This document shows positions 53,285 to 60,733 of a DNA stretch of 64,000 nt, one piece after another. Position numbers and translations under genes: made by a program. Position 1 is the first letter of the stretch. Every line of letters starts with the position of its first letter. This DNA comes from Rhodococcus sp. 06-235-1A (GTDB lineage Bacteria; Actinomycetota; Actinomycetes; Mycobacteriales; Mycobacteriaceae), in assembly GCF_002258785.1 (NCBI RefSeq), contig NZ_NOYI01000011.1, positions 62,001 to 126,000 of the forward strand, given 5' to 3'. The notes below the pieces were generated by a model. It saw only the letters and a program-made list of their open reading frames with translations. It searched no databases and was not told the DNA's origin.

Positions 53285-55024
53285 TCAGAAGTACTGACCT
53301 GGGTGGGCCAGTGCCACTGCTTCGAAGTACTCCCTCGCCGTCGTTGTGCACGCACTACGACGAGGATCGAACGTACCCGTGTACACATTTCGGCACACTG
53401 TCAGCAGATTCTCTCGCAGCTCAGTGTTGCACTGCGCCATCGCATCATCGTTGCCGTCATTGGCTTCGTAGCACATATCGTGCCGTGCACAGGCCCCACT
53501 GAAGTCAGCGTTGTCACCCGGCGACGGGAACTGATCGGGCGAATTGGTGCAGTAGTCGTTCAAACTCCCCAAGCTCGTGTCGTAGACGTAGCCGGCCGGG
53601 ACGCTCACGCCTCCGTCGTTCGACGCGCGCCGCGCAGTTCCTGAGCCCTCGCCGAGGACCTCGTCGAGGTCGAAGCCGTTTCGCTCGGCATACTGCCTCA
53701 ATGATTCGGCGAGGATGTTGTTGACCTGTTTGCCGGCGATCGCGATGTTGCCTGCATTCCGCATGAGCTGGGTCAGATTGATTTCGCCGTTGCTGAACCC
53801 TTGGACAAGGTCACCGGCGGGATTGAGGTATTGCGCTGTTGTCGGGTATCCGTACTGCCCCGCTTCGTATCCCGAGATTGCCCAGAGGGCGAGGGTCAGG
53901 CCACCCACTTCGTGAGCACCGAAATTGGGATGCCAGTAGATAACTCCACTCTCGAAGCGGTTCATTCGGCCTTGACCATCAGGCAGCAGCGTCTCGTCCG
54001 ATGTCGGATAGCCGAGAATGCCGCTCTGTGCCTCGGATCCGAGTGCAGCCCACCGATCCCGGATAGCGCCGCCGACGAAGTACGCCTCATTCAGCTTCCA
54101 GTAGACCGTGCCGCCCTGGAACTCCTGCCTGCGCCCCAGCCCGTCGGCGTTCACGATCTCGTCGGTGGTCGGGTACTTCAGCGGGCCGGCTTCCCACCCG
54201 TTTCGCTGCCAGGCGGCGAAGAAGTGGTTCGCTACGGGGTGCGCTCCGGACGCGGCGGACCAGTAGATCGGGCCGTTCTGGAAGGTCTGTCGGCGGCCGA
54301 ACCCGTCGGGGTTGACCAGTTCGTCAGATGTTGGCCACAGCAGGAAGCTGAACTGAGCTCCGAGTGAGTTGTACTTGTCGCGAATTGCGCCGCAGACCCA
54401 CTTGTCCGAGGGCCAGTACTGCTGACAATCAGGTCCCGGCGCAGGCCCGCGCGCGGCACTTTGTCGCTGCTGGAGCTCGAATTCACGAACCTCGGCCCGG
54501 TCGGCGTCTTCTTTGGTGAACGGCTCCGGCCATTCCTCCCGGTCCGATCGCATCTGACCGGGAATGATTGTGCTGTTGGGGTTCTCGGTAGGTAGCCCGG
54601 TGTACGGGATTTTCTCGCCCGAAGGTGTTGCTGAGGTCGTAGTCGCCGGTGCTGCTGCTGGCGGGGTAGTGGTGGGAGCGGACGTCGGCGGGCTCGGTGC
54701 AACCGTGGACACTGTAGGTGCCGCATCTACCGCGTCACATGCGGCGGGGGCGGCATCGTCGGTCGTTGGGGCAGGGCTCGTTGTCGCGGACGGTGAAGTC
54801 GTGGGCGTCGACACGCACAGCTCGGCCGGTGCCGGCGCACGCTCGACGGTCGCCGCATCTGGAGCCGCCGACGGGGTCGGCAACGGGGTAGTAACCGGTT
54901 GCGCCAAGGCGCTCCCAGCGCCTGATATCAGCATCAATGCCACCGCGCCGGATGTGAACAATGATCTTGTCGCGGAATGGGTTCGACGCCGTGGATGGCG
55001 CATGGGCGTGAGCGAAGTCGTCAT
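53285..55024 (-). CDS. Secreted LGFP-repeat protein with phospholipase A2 domain
   Basis: A 579-residue protein. A signal peptide (cleavage near A-L-A-Q, residue 42) is followed by a Pro/Thr/Ala-rich stretch to ~145. Four to five LGFP repeats (residues ~200-415) follow, for example A-L-G-S-E-A-Q-S-G-I-L-G-Y-P-T-S-D-E. The end is a prokaryotic phospholipase A2 domain (~470-579) with C-A-R-H-D-M-C-Y-E, where H-D is the catalytic pair, and four or more Cys. LGFP repeats bind the arabinogalactan-mycolate wall, so the lipase would be held in the envelope. Such fusions are typical of mycolate actinobacteria. Confidence 0.85.
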   Translation of the reverse strand: MTTSLTPMRHPRRRTHSATRSLFTSGAVALMLISGAGSALAQPVTTPLPTPSAAPDAATVERAPAPAELCVSTPTTSPSATTSPAPTTDDAAPAACDAVDAAPTVSTVAPSPPTSAPTTTPPAAAPATTTSATPSGEKIPYTGLPTENPNSTIIPGQMRSDREEWPEPFTKEDADRAEVREFELQQRQSAARGPAPGPDCQQYWPSDKWVCGAIRDKYNSLGAQFSFLLWPTSDELVNPDGFGRRQTFQNGPIYWSAASGAHPVANHFFAAWQRNGWEAGPLKYPTTDEIVNADGLGRRQEFQGGTVYWKLNEAYFVGGAIRDRWAALGSEAQSGILGYPTSDETLLPDGQGRMNRFESGVIYWHPNFGAHEVGGLTLALWAISGYEAGQYGYPTTAQYLNPAGDLVQGFSNGEINLTQLMRNAGNIAIAGKQVNNILAESLRQYAERNGFDLDEVLGEGSGTARRASNDGGVSVPAGYVYDTSLGSLNDYCTNSPDQFPSPGDNADFSGACARHDMCYEANDGNDDAMAQCNTELRENLLTVCRNVYTGTFDPRRSACTTTAREYFEAVALAHPGQYF

Positions 55025-55213
55025 GGATTCCCTCTCTACTGGGGGTAAGCGGATCGCATTGGGCCGCTCTCAGAATCCTTAACCAAACTTCCCGGTCTTG
55101 CTTAGGAAAAGTAAAGATTTCCATCATAAAAAAACCTGTCGGTCGGTCCTGAGTGGTTGGCGATGCATGAAGCTTGGTTGTCACGCGTGTGTGTGCATCA
55201 AGCCTGGTAGAGA

Positions 55214-55783
55214 TTGCGAAAGCGGTTATTGGATAGGAAAGTTCGGATCGGCTCATTGCATGTCGTCGGTGAGACCGACACAGGCTTCGTCGACGACCAT
55301 TTCGAGTTCCGCTACGGCCGCGGTGACCGCTGGTGGGTCGAACGCAACGGTGAGATCGTCTACGCATCGTCGAGCTCCACCGACACGGTGCCCGTCGCCC
55401 GCATCGATGGACAGATGGTTCACCAGCACACCGCCAGCCTGATCCGCCTCGGCGCACTGTTCACCCCGCGAGATCTCTTCGGCCCGCGATCACTCCTGCG
55501 CCGCCGCACACCACCTCAGCACGTCACCCAGGGCCCGACGGCGATCGACCACGCTGGCCGTCCGGCCTGGTCGACCGAGCTGACATCGCCCCCTGGACTC
55601 ACTACGACAGTGGTCATCGACGATGGAACCGGCCTCGTCGCGGGCCTGAGCAGCCGCGAGCACGGCCAGTCGCTTCGCCTCGACAATCTGACCGAACACG
55701 TCGAACTTCCCGACGATCGATTCGTGTGGGACGGCGACACCATCGAATCGAATGATCTGAGGAGCTTCCGGCTCTCCTGGTAG
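55214..55783 (+). CDS. Hypothetical beta-rich protein
   Basis: About 189 residues if TTG 55214 is used; TTG 55229 or 55256 are equally possible. Patterns such as F-E-F-R-Y-G-R-G-D-R-W-W-V-E-R-N-G-E-I-V and V-V-I-D-D-G-T-G-L-V-A-G-L suggest repeated beta-strands. No family recognised. Separated from the divergent LGFP gene by a 189-bp, AT-richer gap. Confidence 0.5.
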   Translation: MRKRLLDRKVRIGSLHVVGETDTGFVDDHFEFRYGRGDRWWVERNGEIVYASSSSTDTVPVARIDGQMVHQHTASLIRLGALFTPRDLFGPRSLLRRRTPPQHVTQGPTAIDHAGRPAWSTELTSPPGLTTTVVIDDGTGLVAGLSSREHGQSLRLDNLTEHVELPDDRFVWDGDTIESNDLRSFRLSW

Positions 55784-55840
55784 GTCACCGACCAGCGGCC
55801 CTTGTTCGTCCGTGGATATTCGATTTGCATGCACGTCGGC

Positions 55841-56290
55841 TTAGCGAAGCCCCGAACGGATAGCCGAGGTCGAGGAAGTTGCGGTTCGGTGGGCCAGCTG
55901 TTCTGCGACCGCCGCGGTGGAGGCGGGGTTCTGTCCTGTGATGAGTGTGTCGGTGATTTCGATGTGCTGCTGCCAGGGGTGTCCTGCGGTGTACGTGCCG
56001 CCCCGGCGCCGGATTTCTTGCTCGATGGTGAAAGGGAGCGTGCCGAGTAGTCCTACATCGGCTTCCTCTTGGTCCGAGAAGCTCGTCATCGTCAGGGCCG
56101 CATACGGCCACGTTGCTCCGGATGCGGTGTCGGCAAGCAACGCCGCAGTTCCATGGCAGACCGTCGCGATTGGGGACCCCTCCCGTCGGAGCGCGAGGTT
56201 GCGGATAGCGACAGCGACGCGGCACCGGCGATGACCAGCGCCGCATTCCCGCTCACCCCCCGATCGGCGGCGTCAGCTCTCGGTATCGCG
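55841..56290 (-). pseudogene. Remnant of a DJ-1/PfpI-family gene
   Basis: Reading the minus strand, S-P-I-A-T-V-C-H-G-T-A-A-L-L (around 56135-56170, with the catalytic Cys) leads into a frame that reaches 55841 with D-Q-E-E-A-D-V-G-L-L-G-T-L-P-F-T-I-E and L-I-T-G-Q-N-P-A-S-T. This is the C-terminal two thirds of a DJ-1/PfpI glutaminase-like protein. Upstream the expected A-L-V-I-A-G-G part appears in another frame (A-A-L-V-I-A-G-A-A near 56240), and no start is found. A frameshifted, truncated gene divergent from a LysR gene, which is a common regulator/target arrangement. Confidence 0.6.
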
Positions 56291-56375
56291 GTTCTGGTCA
56301 CCTGGTCAAGGCAATCAGTTACAAACCGATAAGTCCACTAGCCAGTTCTACCGCTAAAACAGTAGTATCACTTAT

Positions 56376-57251
56376 ATGTTGTCGTGGGATCGGATGAAAG
56401 TTTTCGCCGCAGTAGCCGAACAAGGTTCGGTCACTAGAGCTGCAGAATCTTTACACCTCACCGGACCCGGAGTGTCGCAACACATCCGCAAGTTGGAGAA
56501 GGAAGCCGGCACCACCCTGGTCGAGAGAGAGGGAAGGTCGATACGGCTGACCCCCGCCGGTCGCGCACTGGCGACACGTGCGGCCGCCATGTCCGCTCTC
56601 GCCGAAGCCGCAGAAGACGACCTTGCCTCGATCGACACCGACGTCGCCGGAGCGCTGAGAGTAGGCGCGGTCGCAAGTGCATTACGTCGGCTGGTGGTCC
56701 CAGCTCTGGCAGACCTTGCTCGCACGTATCCACTGCTGCGCCCCGAGGTCGTCGACGGAGAAGGAATCGATCTGCTCGACCGTCTCCAGCACCGCACCCT
56801 CGATCTCGTCGTCTTCGAGTCCTGGGACCATCGGCCGGCGACGGTCCCCGCAGGTATCGACGTCCACACGCTCCACACCGAGGATGTACACCTCGCGGTA
56901 CCGATCGAGGACAGCCGTGAGATGGCAACCCTCTCCGGCGAAACGGAATCGATCTGGACGGTATGCCCATCAGGGTCGGATGCGCACTCCGCGCTCGTGC
57001 ACGCATTGCGCGAAGCTGGAGTCGAACCGACGATCCGCTACGAGGTGTCCGACTATTCGACCCAACTGGCGCTTGTCGAAGCAGGTCTGGCCGTCGCGCT
57101 GGTTCCGGACACCGCGCGAGTCCGAACGGCCGGGGTGCGGTATCTGCCGACCGAGCCGGCCGTCACACGTTCGTTGCGTGCGGCGAGCTCGACCCGAATC
57201 CCGGCTGTCGGCGCGCTCCTGAATGCGATGAACGTGATTCTCGCAGGCTGA
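56376..57251 (+). CDS. LysR-family transcriptional regulator
   Basis: A 291-residue protein with an N-terminal winged HTH (F-A-A-V-A-E-Q-G-S-V-T-R-A-A-E-S-L-H-L, then V-S-Q-H-I-R-K-L-E) and a substrate-binding C-terminal domain. It is divergent from the DJ-1/PfpI remnant, which may have been its target. Upstream bases contain short AT-rich stretches fit for a promoter. Confidence 0.88.
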   Translation: MLSWDRMKVFAAVAEQGSVTRAAESLHLTGPGVSQHIRKLEKEAGTTLVEREGRSIRLTPAGRALATRAAAMSALAEAAEDDLASIDTDVAGALRVGAVASALRRLVVPALADLARTYPLLRPEVVDGEGIDLLDRLQHRTLDLVVFESWDHRPATVPAGIDVHTLHTEDVHLAVPIEDSREMATLSGETESIWTVCPSGSDAHSALVHALREAGVEPTIRYEVSDYSTQLALVEAGLAVALVPDTARVRTAGVRYLPTEPAVTRSLRAASSTRIPAVGALLNAMNVILAG

Positions 57252-57628
57252 TTCCGCGGCCGACCTGCACCCATGGCCCTCGGTTCTCAGGACTGCTCAA
57301 AAGGTAACGCGGCAGGCACATGACATCTGCGAAACAGGTTGTATGGCAGTGATTGCCAGGGCGCAGGTATGCGCTAGATCCGGGTTCACGGCCACCGGAA
57401 GCGCGGGAGATCGCGAATGCTGAACGTCAGCACGGCGATGGTAGTGGCCGAACACTGTCCGACACGCCCGTGGGATCAAGCTTCGTAGAATTCCCCTATT
57501 CGGGGAATTCTACGTTCCGTTCAAGACCTCCGCCATCGGTGCCACAATCGTTACGGTGCGGCGATGAACAGCATCACGCCCCATGAAATGACCCCACTCA
57601 CCCCGATTGCATCGGCAGGTTTGCTCGG
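57252..57628. other. Intergenic region with a perfect hairpin and a tiny ORF
   Basis: The region holds the inverted repeat at 57484-57514. It also holds a 22-codon frame at 57564-57632 whose stop overlaps the next start (ATGA at 57629). TACGGT, a good -10 hexamer, lies 6 bases before that tiny frame, so it could be leaderless. Nothing else is evident. Confidence 0.4.
57484..57514. repeat. Perfect 13-bp inverted repeat
   Basis: CGTAGAATTCCCC (57484-57496), loop TATTC, GGGGAATTCTACG (57502-57514). It is AT-richer than the surroundings. It lies 233 bases after the LysR gene, too far to be its simple terminator, so it may be an operator or a trace of a mobile element. Confidence 0.7.
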
Positions 57629-57826
57629 ATGAGCGGCGACGACGTGCTGAACTTCTGCTCCCTGGTAGTGGCAGTTACTGCCGCTATAGCGATCCGTTCC
57701 TTCACGGAGCTCCGATCCAAGCGGGTCACGATAGTCGTCTTCCTCGCGGTGGTTCTGCTCTTTAGGTTCGGTGTTCCTCGTCTTACGCCGTTCATCGGAT
57801 GGCTGCTCGGTTTGTCCAACGAGTAA
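57629..57826 (+). CDS. Small two-TM membrane protein
   Basis: A 65-residue protein with hydrophobic segments at residues ~8-24 and ~33-60 separated by a basic loop (E-L-R-S-K-R). It is coupled to the tiny upstream frame by an ATGA overlap. Function unknown; size and layout are like phage or plasmid membrane peptides. Confidence 0.5.
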   Translation: MSGDDVLNFCSLVVAVTAAIAIRSFTELRSKRVTIVVFLAVVLLFRFGVPRLTPFIGWLLGLSNE

Positions 57827-57933
57827 CGGTGCGGGCCGAACGTGCAGAGGTTGCCCGCTGGCCGGGAGAGAAAGGAAAGCGATGCCGAGCGGTATCGTTC
57901 ATCGAACGATCGAATAAAGGGTGTGTGCGAGTT

Positions 57934-58503
57934 GTGAGCTGCAGCGAACAGGGTTCGTTCGAGGACATCGTGCCGGGGCTTTTCAAGACCTCGAACGGCA
58001 CCGCCGCCGACGCCGTGAACGGGTGTCTGGGGTACAAATCGCCCCAGGTCCAGCAAGTGACTGGGGTAACGTACCGCCAGCTCGACTACTGGGCCCGTAC
58101 AGGGCTTGTGTCACCGTCGATCCGCACTGCATCCGGTTCTGGATCGCAAAGGCTGTATGTCTTCTCCGACATCGTGGTGGTCAAAGTGATTCGTCGTCTC
58201 CTCGAGGCCGGAGTGTCTTTGCAGAATGTACGCATTGCGATCGAGTGCCTGCGTGCGCGTGATGCCCAGGGTCTGGCATCTGTAACCCTGCTCTGCGACG
58301 GTATTTCGGTGTACGAGTGCACATCTGACGACGAGATAGTGGACTTGCTACACGGTGGGCAGGGCGTGTTCGGCATCGCGATCGGACATACAGTCGCGGA
58401 CGTGGCTGCCGATATCCGTGCGCTCCCTGTATTTGCTGCGGAAAGCGACAAGGTCGCCGGGATCGACGAACTGCGATCGCGACGCGACCGCAAGACCGCC
58501 TGA
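57934..58503 (+). CDS. MerR-family regulator, Rv1828/FtsR-like
   Basis: About 189 residues. G-Y-K-S-P-Q-V-Q-Q-V-T-G-V-T-Y-R-Q-L-D-Y-W-A-R-T-G-L is the MerR-type winged HTH of the actinobacterial Rv1828 group, and L-L-E-A-G-V-S-L-Q-N-V-R follows. The rest is a dimerisation/effector part without metal-binding Cys clusters. GTG 57934 or 57925 is the likely start (AAAGGG upstream). A palindrome TCGTTC-ATC-GAACGA just upstream (about 57895-57910) could be its own operator. Confidence 0.75.
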   Translation: MSCSEQGSFEDIVPGLFKTSNGTAADAVNGCLGYKSPQVQQVTGVTYRQLDYWARTGLVSPSIRTASGSGSQRLYVFSDIVVVKVIRRLLEAGVSLQNVRIAIECLRARDAQGLASVTLLCDGISVYECTSDDEIVDLLHGGQGVFGIAIGHTVADVAADIRALPVFAAESDKVAGIDELRSRRDRKTA

Positions 58504-58516
58504 AGTCGGCCCCGGG

Positions 58517-59563
58517 ATGAGTACACACTTCAGTGCCAATTACATGGTCCACGCGATGAATGAAGCAGCCTCGGATACCTGGGATCTGATGGAGACGGGA
58601 ATTGCAGGCGGTATCGGACCTGGAGAAGAGACGCTCACCGACCTCAACTTGATCAAGCTTCAACAGCGTATTCCGTCGCTGAGAGTGACGAAATACGCCA
58701 AGGCGGTCGAGGCGGGTAACGGTGCGGATTGGGAGTGGTGGATCGGTTCTTCGGCCGACGAGCGGTGGATCAAGCTTCGTATTCAAGCAAAACGCGCCAG
58801 CCACAAATTCAACCGCTATGAGCAGCTCGGACACTCAGTTGGGAAAGTCAAGCAGTACGAGACCCTGATTTTGAAGAGCAGGCTCGACGGTGCAACTCCG
58901 TTGTATGTCTTCTTCAACGGGTGGCCCGAAGATAGATTTCTCGTAAAGGGCCAGTACAACGACGCGATCGCACGCAACCTCAGGGCGGTGCACGGCGGGC
59001 ACGTTCCGTATCCGATGTGGGGCTCGTTGGATTGGGGGTGCGCAGTCTCCGCGGCGCAGAAGGTCAAAGAAATTTATGAGAACCCATCCACATCAGTCTT
59101 CCCGCCAGCTCTCATCTCAGCTGCTACCCGCCGAAACAAGCGCTATATCCCGCGGTATCTCGTGCACTCGACCCCTTGGGCGTATCTACTTCACTCCGGG
59201 CCTTCGGGCGCGGCTCCGACTGTGCGGCAGGTGGCCGAGAACCTTCACCACATGGAGGGAAACAGATCGCCGCTCACCGACGATGCCTTCGAAGCAATGA
59301 CCCACCCGCTTCCGTCTCGCGAAGCCGAGCAGGCCGCCTACGGCATGTACACGATGAGGAAATTTCTCGACGCCCGCGATGAGGCGCGTTACGCTCAGCG
59401 CCTCGCGAGCGCCGAACAATTCGCTCACGAGATCGGCAGAGACGATCTGGTGGGTCGAATGCTGAACCTGCCCGACGAGACCGAGCGGACAGGGCCGGGG
59501 TATCGCCTGTTGTTGGAGCTCAACCCGGAAAGTTCAGACCTCATGAACCTACGCCTGAGCTAG
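58517..59563 (+). CDS. Putative restriction-like nuclease, DUF6615-like
   Basis: A 348-residue protein. The N-terminal third has P-G-E-E-T-L-T-D-L-N-L (E38, D42), then E-A-G-N-G-A-D-W-E-W-W (E65, D71) and R-I-Q-A-K-R (Q90, K92). This order of acidic residues and Q/E-x-K fits the PD-(D/E)xK nuclease fold and matches the DUF6615 pattern as I remember it. The C-terminal part is helical and unassigned. It lies 13 bases after the MerR gene and before the type IV-B genes, so an antiviral or anti-plasmid role is plausible. Activity is not shown. Confidence 0.55.
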   Translation: MSTHFSANYMVHAMNEAASDTWDLMETGIAGGIGPGEETLTDLNLIKLQQRIPSLRVTKYAKAVEAGNGADWEWWIGSSADERWIKLRIQAKRASHKFNRYEQLGHSVGKVKQYETLILKSRLDGATPLYVFFNGWPEDRFLVKGQYNDAIARNLRAVHGGHVPYPMWGSLDWGCAVSAAQKVKEIYENPSTSVFPPALISAATRRNKRYIPRYLVHSTPWAYLLHSGPSGAAPTVRQVAENLHHMEGNRSPLTDDAFEAMTHPLPSREAEQAAYGMYTMRKFLDARDEARYAQRLASAEQFAHEIGRDDLVGRMLNLPDETERTGPGYRLLLELNPESSDLMNLRLS

Positions 59564-59606
59564 CGCCGATCGGCCGACAAGAGGTCGTTTGGTCCTGATG
59601 CAAAGA

Positions 59607-59639
59607 AGTCGGAGGCCACCGTGTGGTGTGCCTCCGACT
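59607..59639. terminator. Bidirectional terminator hairpin
   Basis: AGTCGGAGGCCACC (59607-59620), loop GTGT, GGTG-T-GCCTCCGACT (59625-59639): 14 pairs with one bulged T. It lies between the convergent DUF6615-like and cysH-like genes, as expected for a shared terminator. Confidence 0.8.
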
Positions 59640-59695
59640 CACCCTGTGCAATCTCAGTACCAGGAATGCTACACGCGCACAGTCGATATGGCGAT

Positions 59696-60562
59696 CTACA
59701 CGAACTCGCGTATTCGAGGGAGCACTGCGGTGATCTCCTCGAACAGGCTCGGCCAACCTCGACGCAGACGAGTGACCCTGCCCGATTCGAGGAAATTTCC
59801 GTCGAGAATGTGTGAAACCCGCAGATTCGCTGCAGGTGCGCCCAGCGCGGCCAGTTTGGCGTAGACAGGGTTGCTCGGAAGGTCGTGCTGATGCGAATAG
59901 GCCAGAACATCGTCCGCGGCCCAGTCCCACACCGGCCCATAGGCCACAGTTCCATCGGTGCGGTGAACCGTCCCCCCGTGGTGTCGACGCTGCTCCGCTT
60001 TGTTGCTGCAGCAGTTCGGGCCTTGGCAGCGCTCGCTGATCTCACGTGCGAGAGCGGAGTAGTACATCGACCACCTGCCGGTGCCTTTCCTGGATTCGTC
60101 TGCCCGCACGCCCCAGACCTCCCCGTCACCGAACTTGGTGTGCGCAGCCCGGGCAGGCTGGGCAATCAAGGTCTCGAAGCCTCGTGCGGGTACATGAGCC
60201 GACGGGCTACCGCCGTGGTCCCATTCCCCGGTCCGGGCCATCACTGTCAGCAGCGTTGGTTCAGCGCGAATGATGTGCAGGTCCAGTCCCAGCCTCGTCG
60301 CAATCTGCTCGACGTAGGCGTAGGTCTCGGGGTATTCGAGACCGGAATCGAAAAAGGCTACCGGGACATCTGGGTCCGCCTGTCGGGCGAGATCGACAGC
60401 AACGACGGAATCTTTTCCACCGCTGAATGCGACGTACCCATCGAATTCGTCGAGGTGTTCGGCCACGCGATCGACGATCGTCGAAATGTCATGCCGCGAG
60501 GATCGAAGGGACCGCAGTCGAGTGAGATCGAGGCCGTCGAAATCGTTGCTACGCACCGTCAC
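59696..60562 (-). CDS. cysH-like: CysH-like protein of the type IV-B CRISPR locus
   Basis: A 288-residue protein of the PAPS-reductase/adenine-nucleotide alpha-hydrolase family. The PP-loop motif is S-G-G-K-D-S (47-52), followed by F-F-D-S-G-L-E-Y-P-E-T. It lacks the C-terminal E-C-G-x-H-x-x-x of true sulfate-assimilation CysH; Cys residues occur only in C-Q-G-P-N-C-C near residue 180. Stand-alone cysH-like genes are the hallmark companion of type IV-B CRISPR systems, with unknown function. Annotated start GTG 60562; GTG 60556 is more likely if the transcript is leaderless. It is divergent from the parA-like gene. Confidence 0.85.
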   Translation of the reverse strand: MTVRSNDFDGLDLTRLRSLRSSRHDISTIVDRVAEHLDEFDGYVAFSGGKDSVVAVDLARQADPDVPVAFFDSGLEYPETYAYVEQIATRLGLDLHIIRAEPTLLTVMARTGEWDHGGSPSAHVPARGFETLIAQPARAAHTKFGDGEVWGVRADESRKGTGRWSMYYSALAREISERCQGPNCCSNKAEQRRHHGGTVHRTDGTVAYGPVWDWAADDVLAYSHQHDLPSNPVYAKLAALGAPAANLRVSHILDGNFLESGRVTRLRRGWPSLFEEITAVLPRIREFV

Positions 60563-60563
60563 A

Positions 60564-60591
60564 ACGATAGTCGGAACACGGACACTTCAGA
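60564..60591 (-). promoter_or_regulatory. Promoter of cysH-like gene, related to GTGTCCGG class (copy D)
   Basis: On the minus strand: TCTGAA, then GTGTCCG opening a 16-base spacer, then TATCGT (60569-60564). The -10 ends 7 bases before GTG 60556, so transcription probably starts at that codon. Spacer and spacing are less well conserved than in copies A-C. Confidence 0.45.
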
Positions 60592-60683
60592 CTGGACGTA
60601 GCAGAAGCTGCTACCCGAACAGGCGGAATTACTGGTTACACAACGGCGGTCCGTGGGGCCGCTCGGCAGCAGTTTTCGGGGTG

Positions 60684-60712
60684 TTCGAGGTGTCCGGTGC
60701 CGGTGTTATGTT
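60684..60712 (+). promoter_or_regulatory. Promoter with conserved GTGTCCGG spacer (copy B)
   Basis: TTCGAG (60684-60689), a 17-base spacer starting GTGTCCGGTG, and TATGTT (60707-60712). It drives the parA-like gene, whose ATG is 21 bases further on, without a clear ribosome site. Confidence 0.6.
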
Positions 60713-60733
60713 CGCCCGGATATCGTCCGTTGA

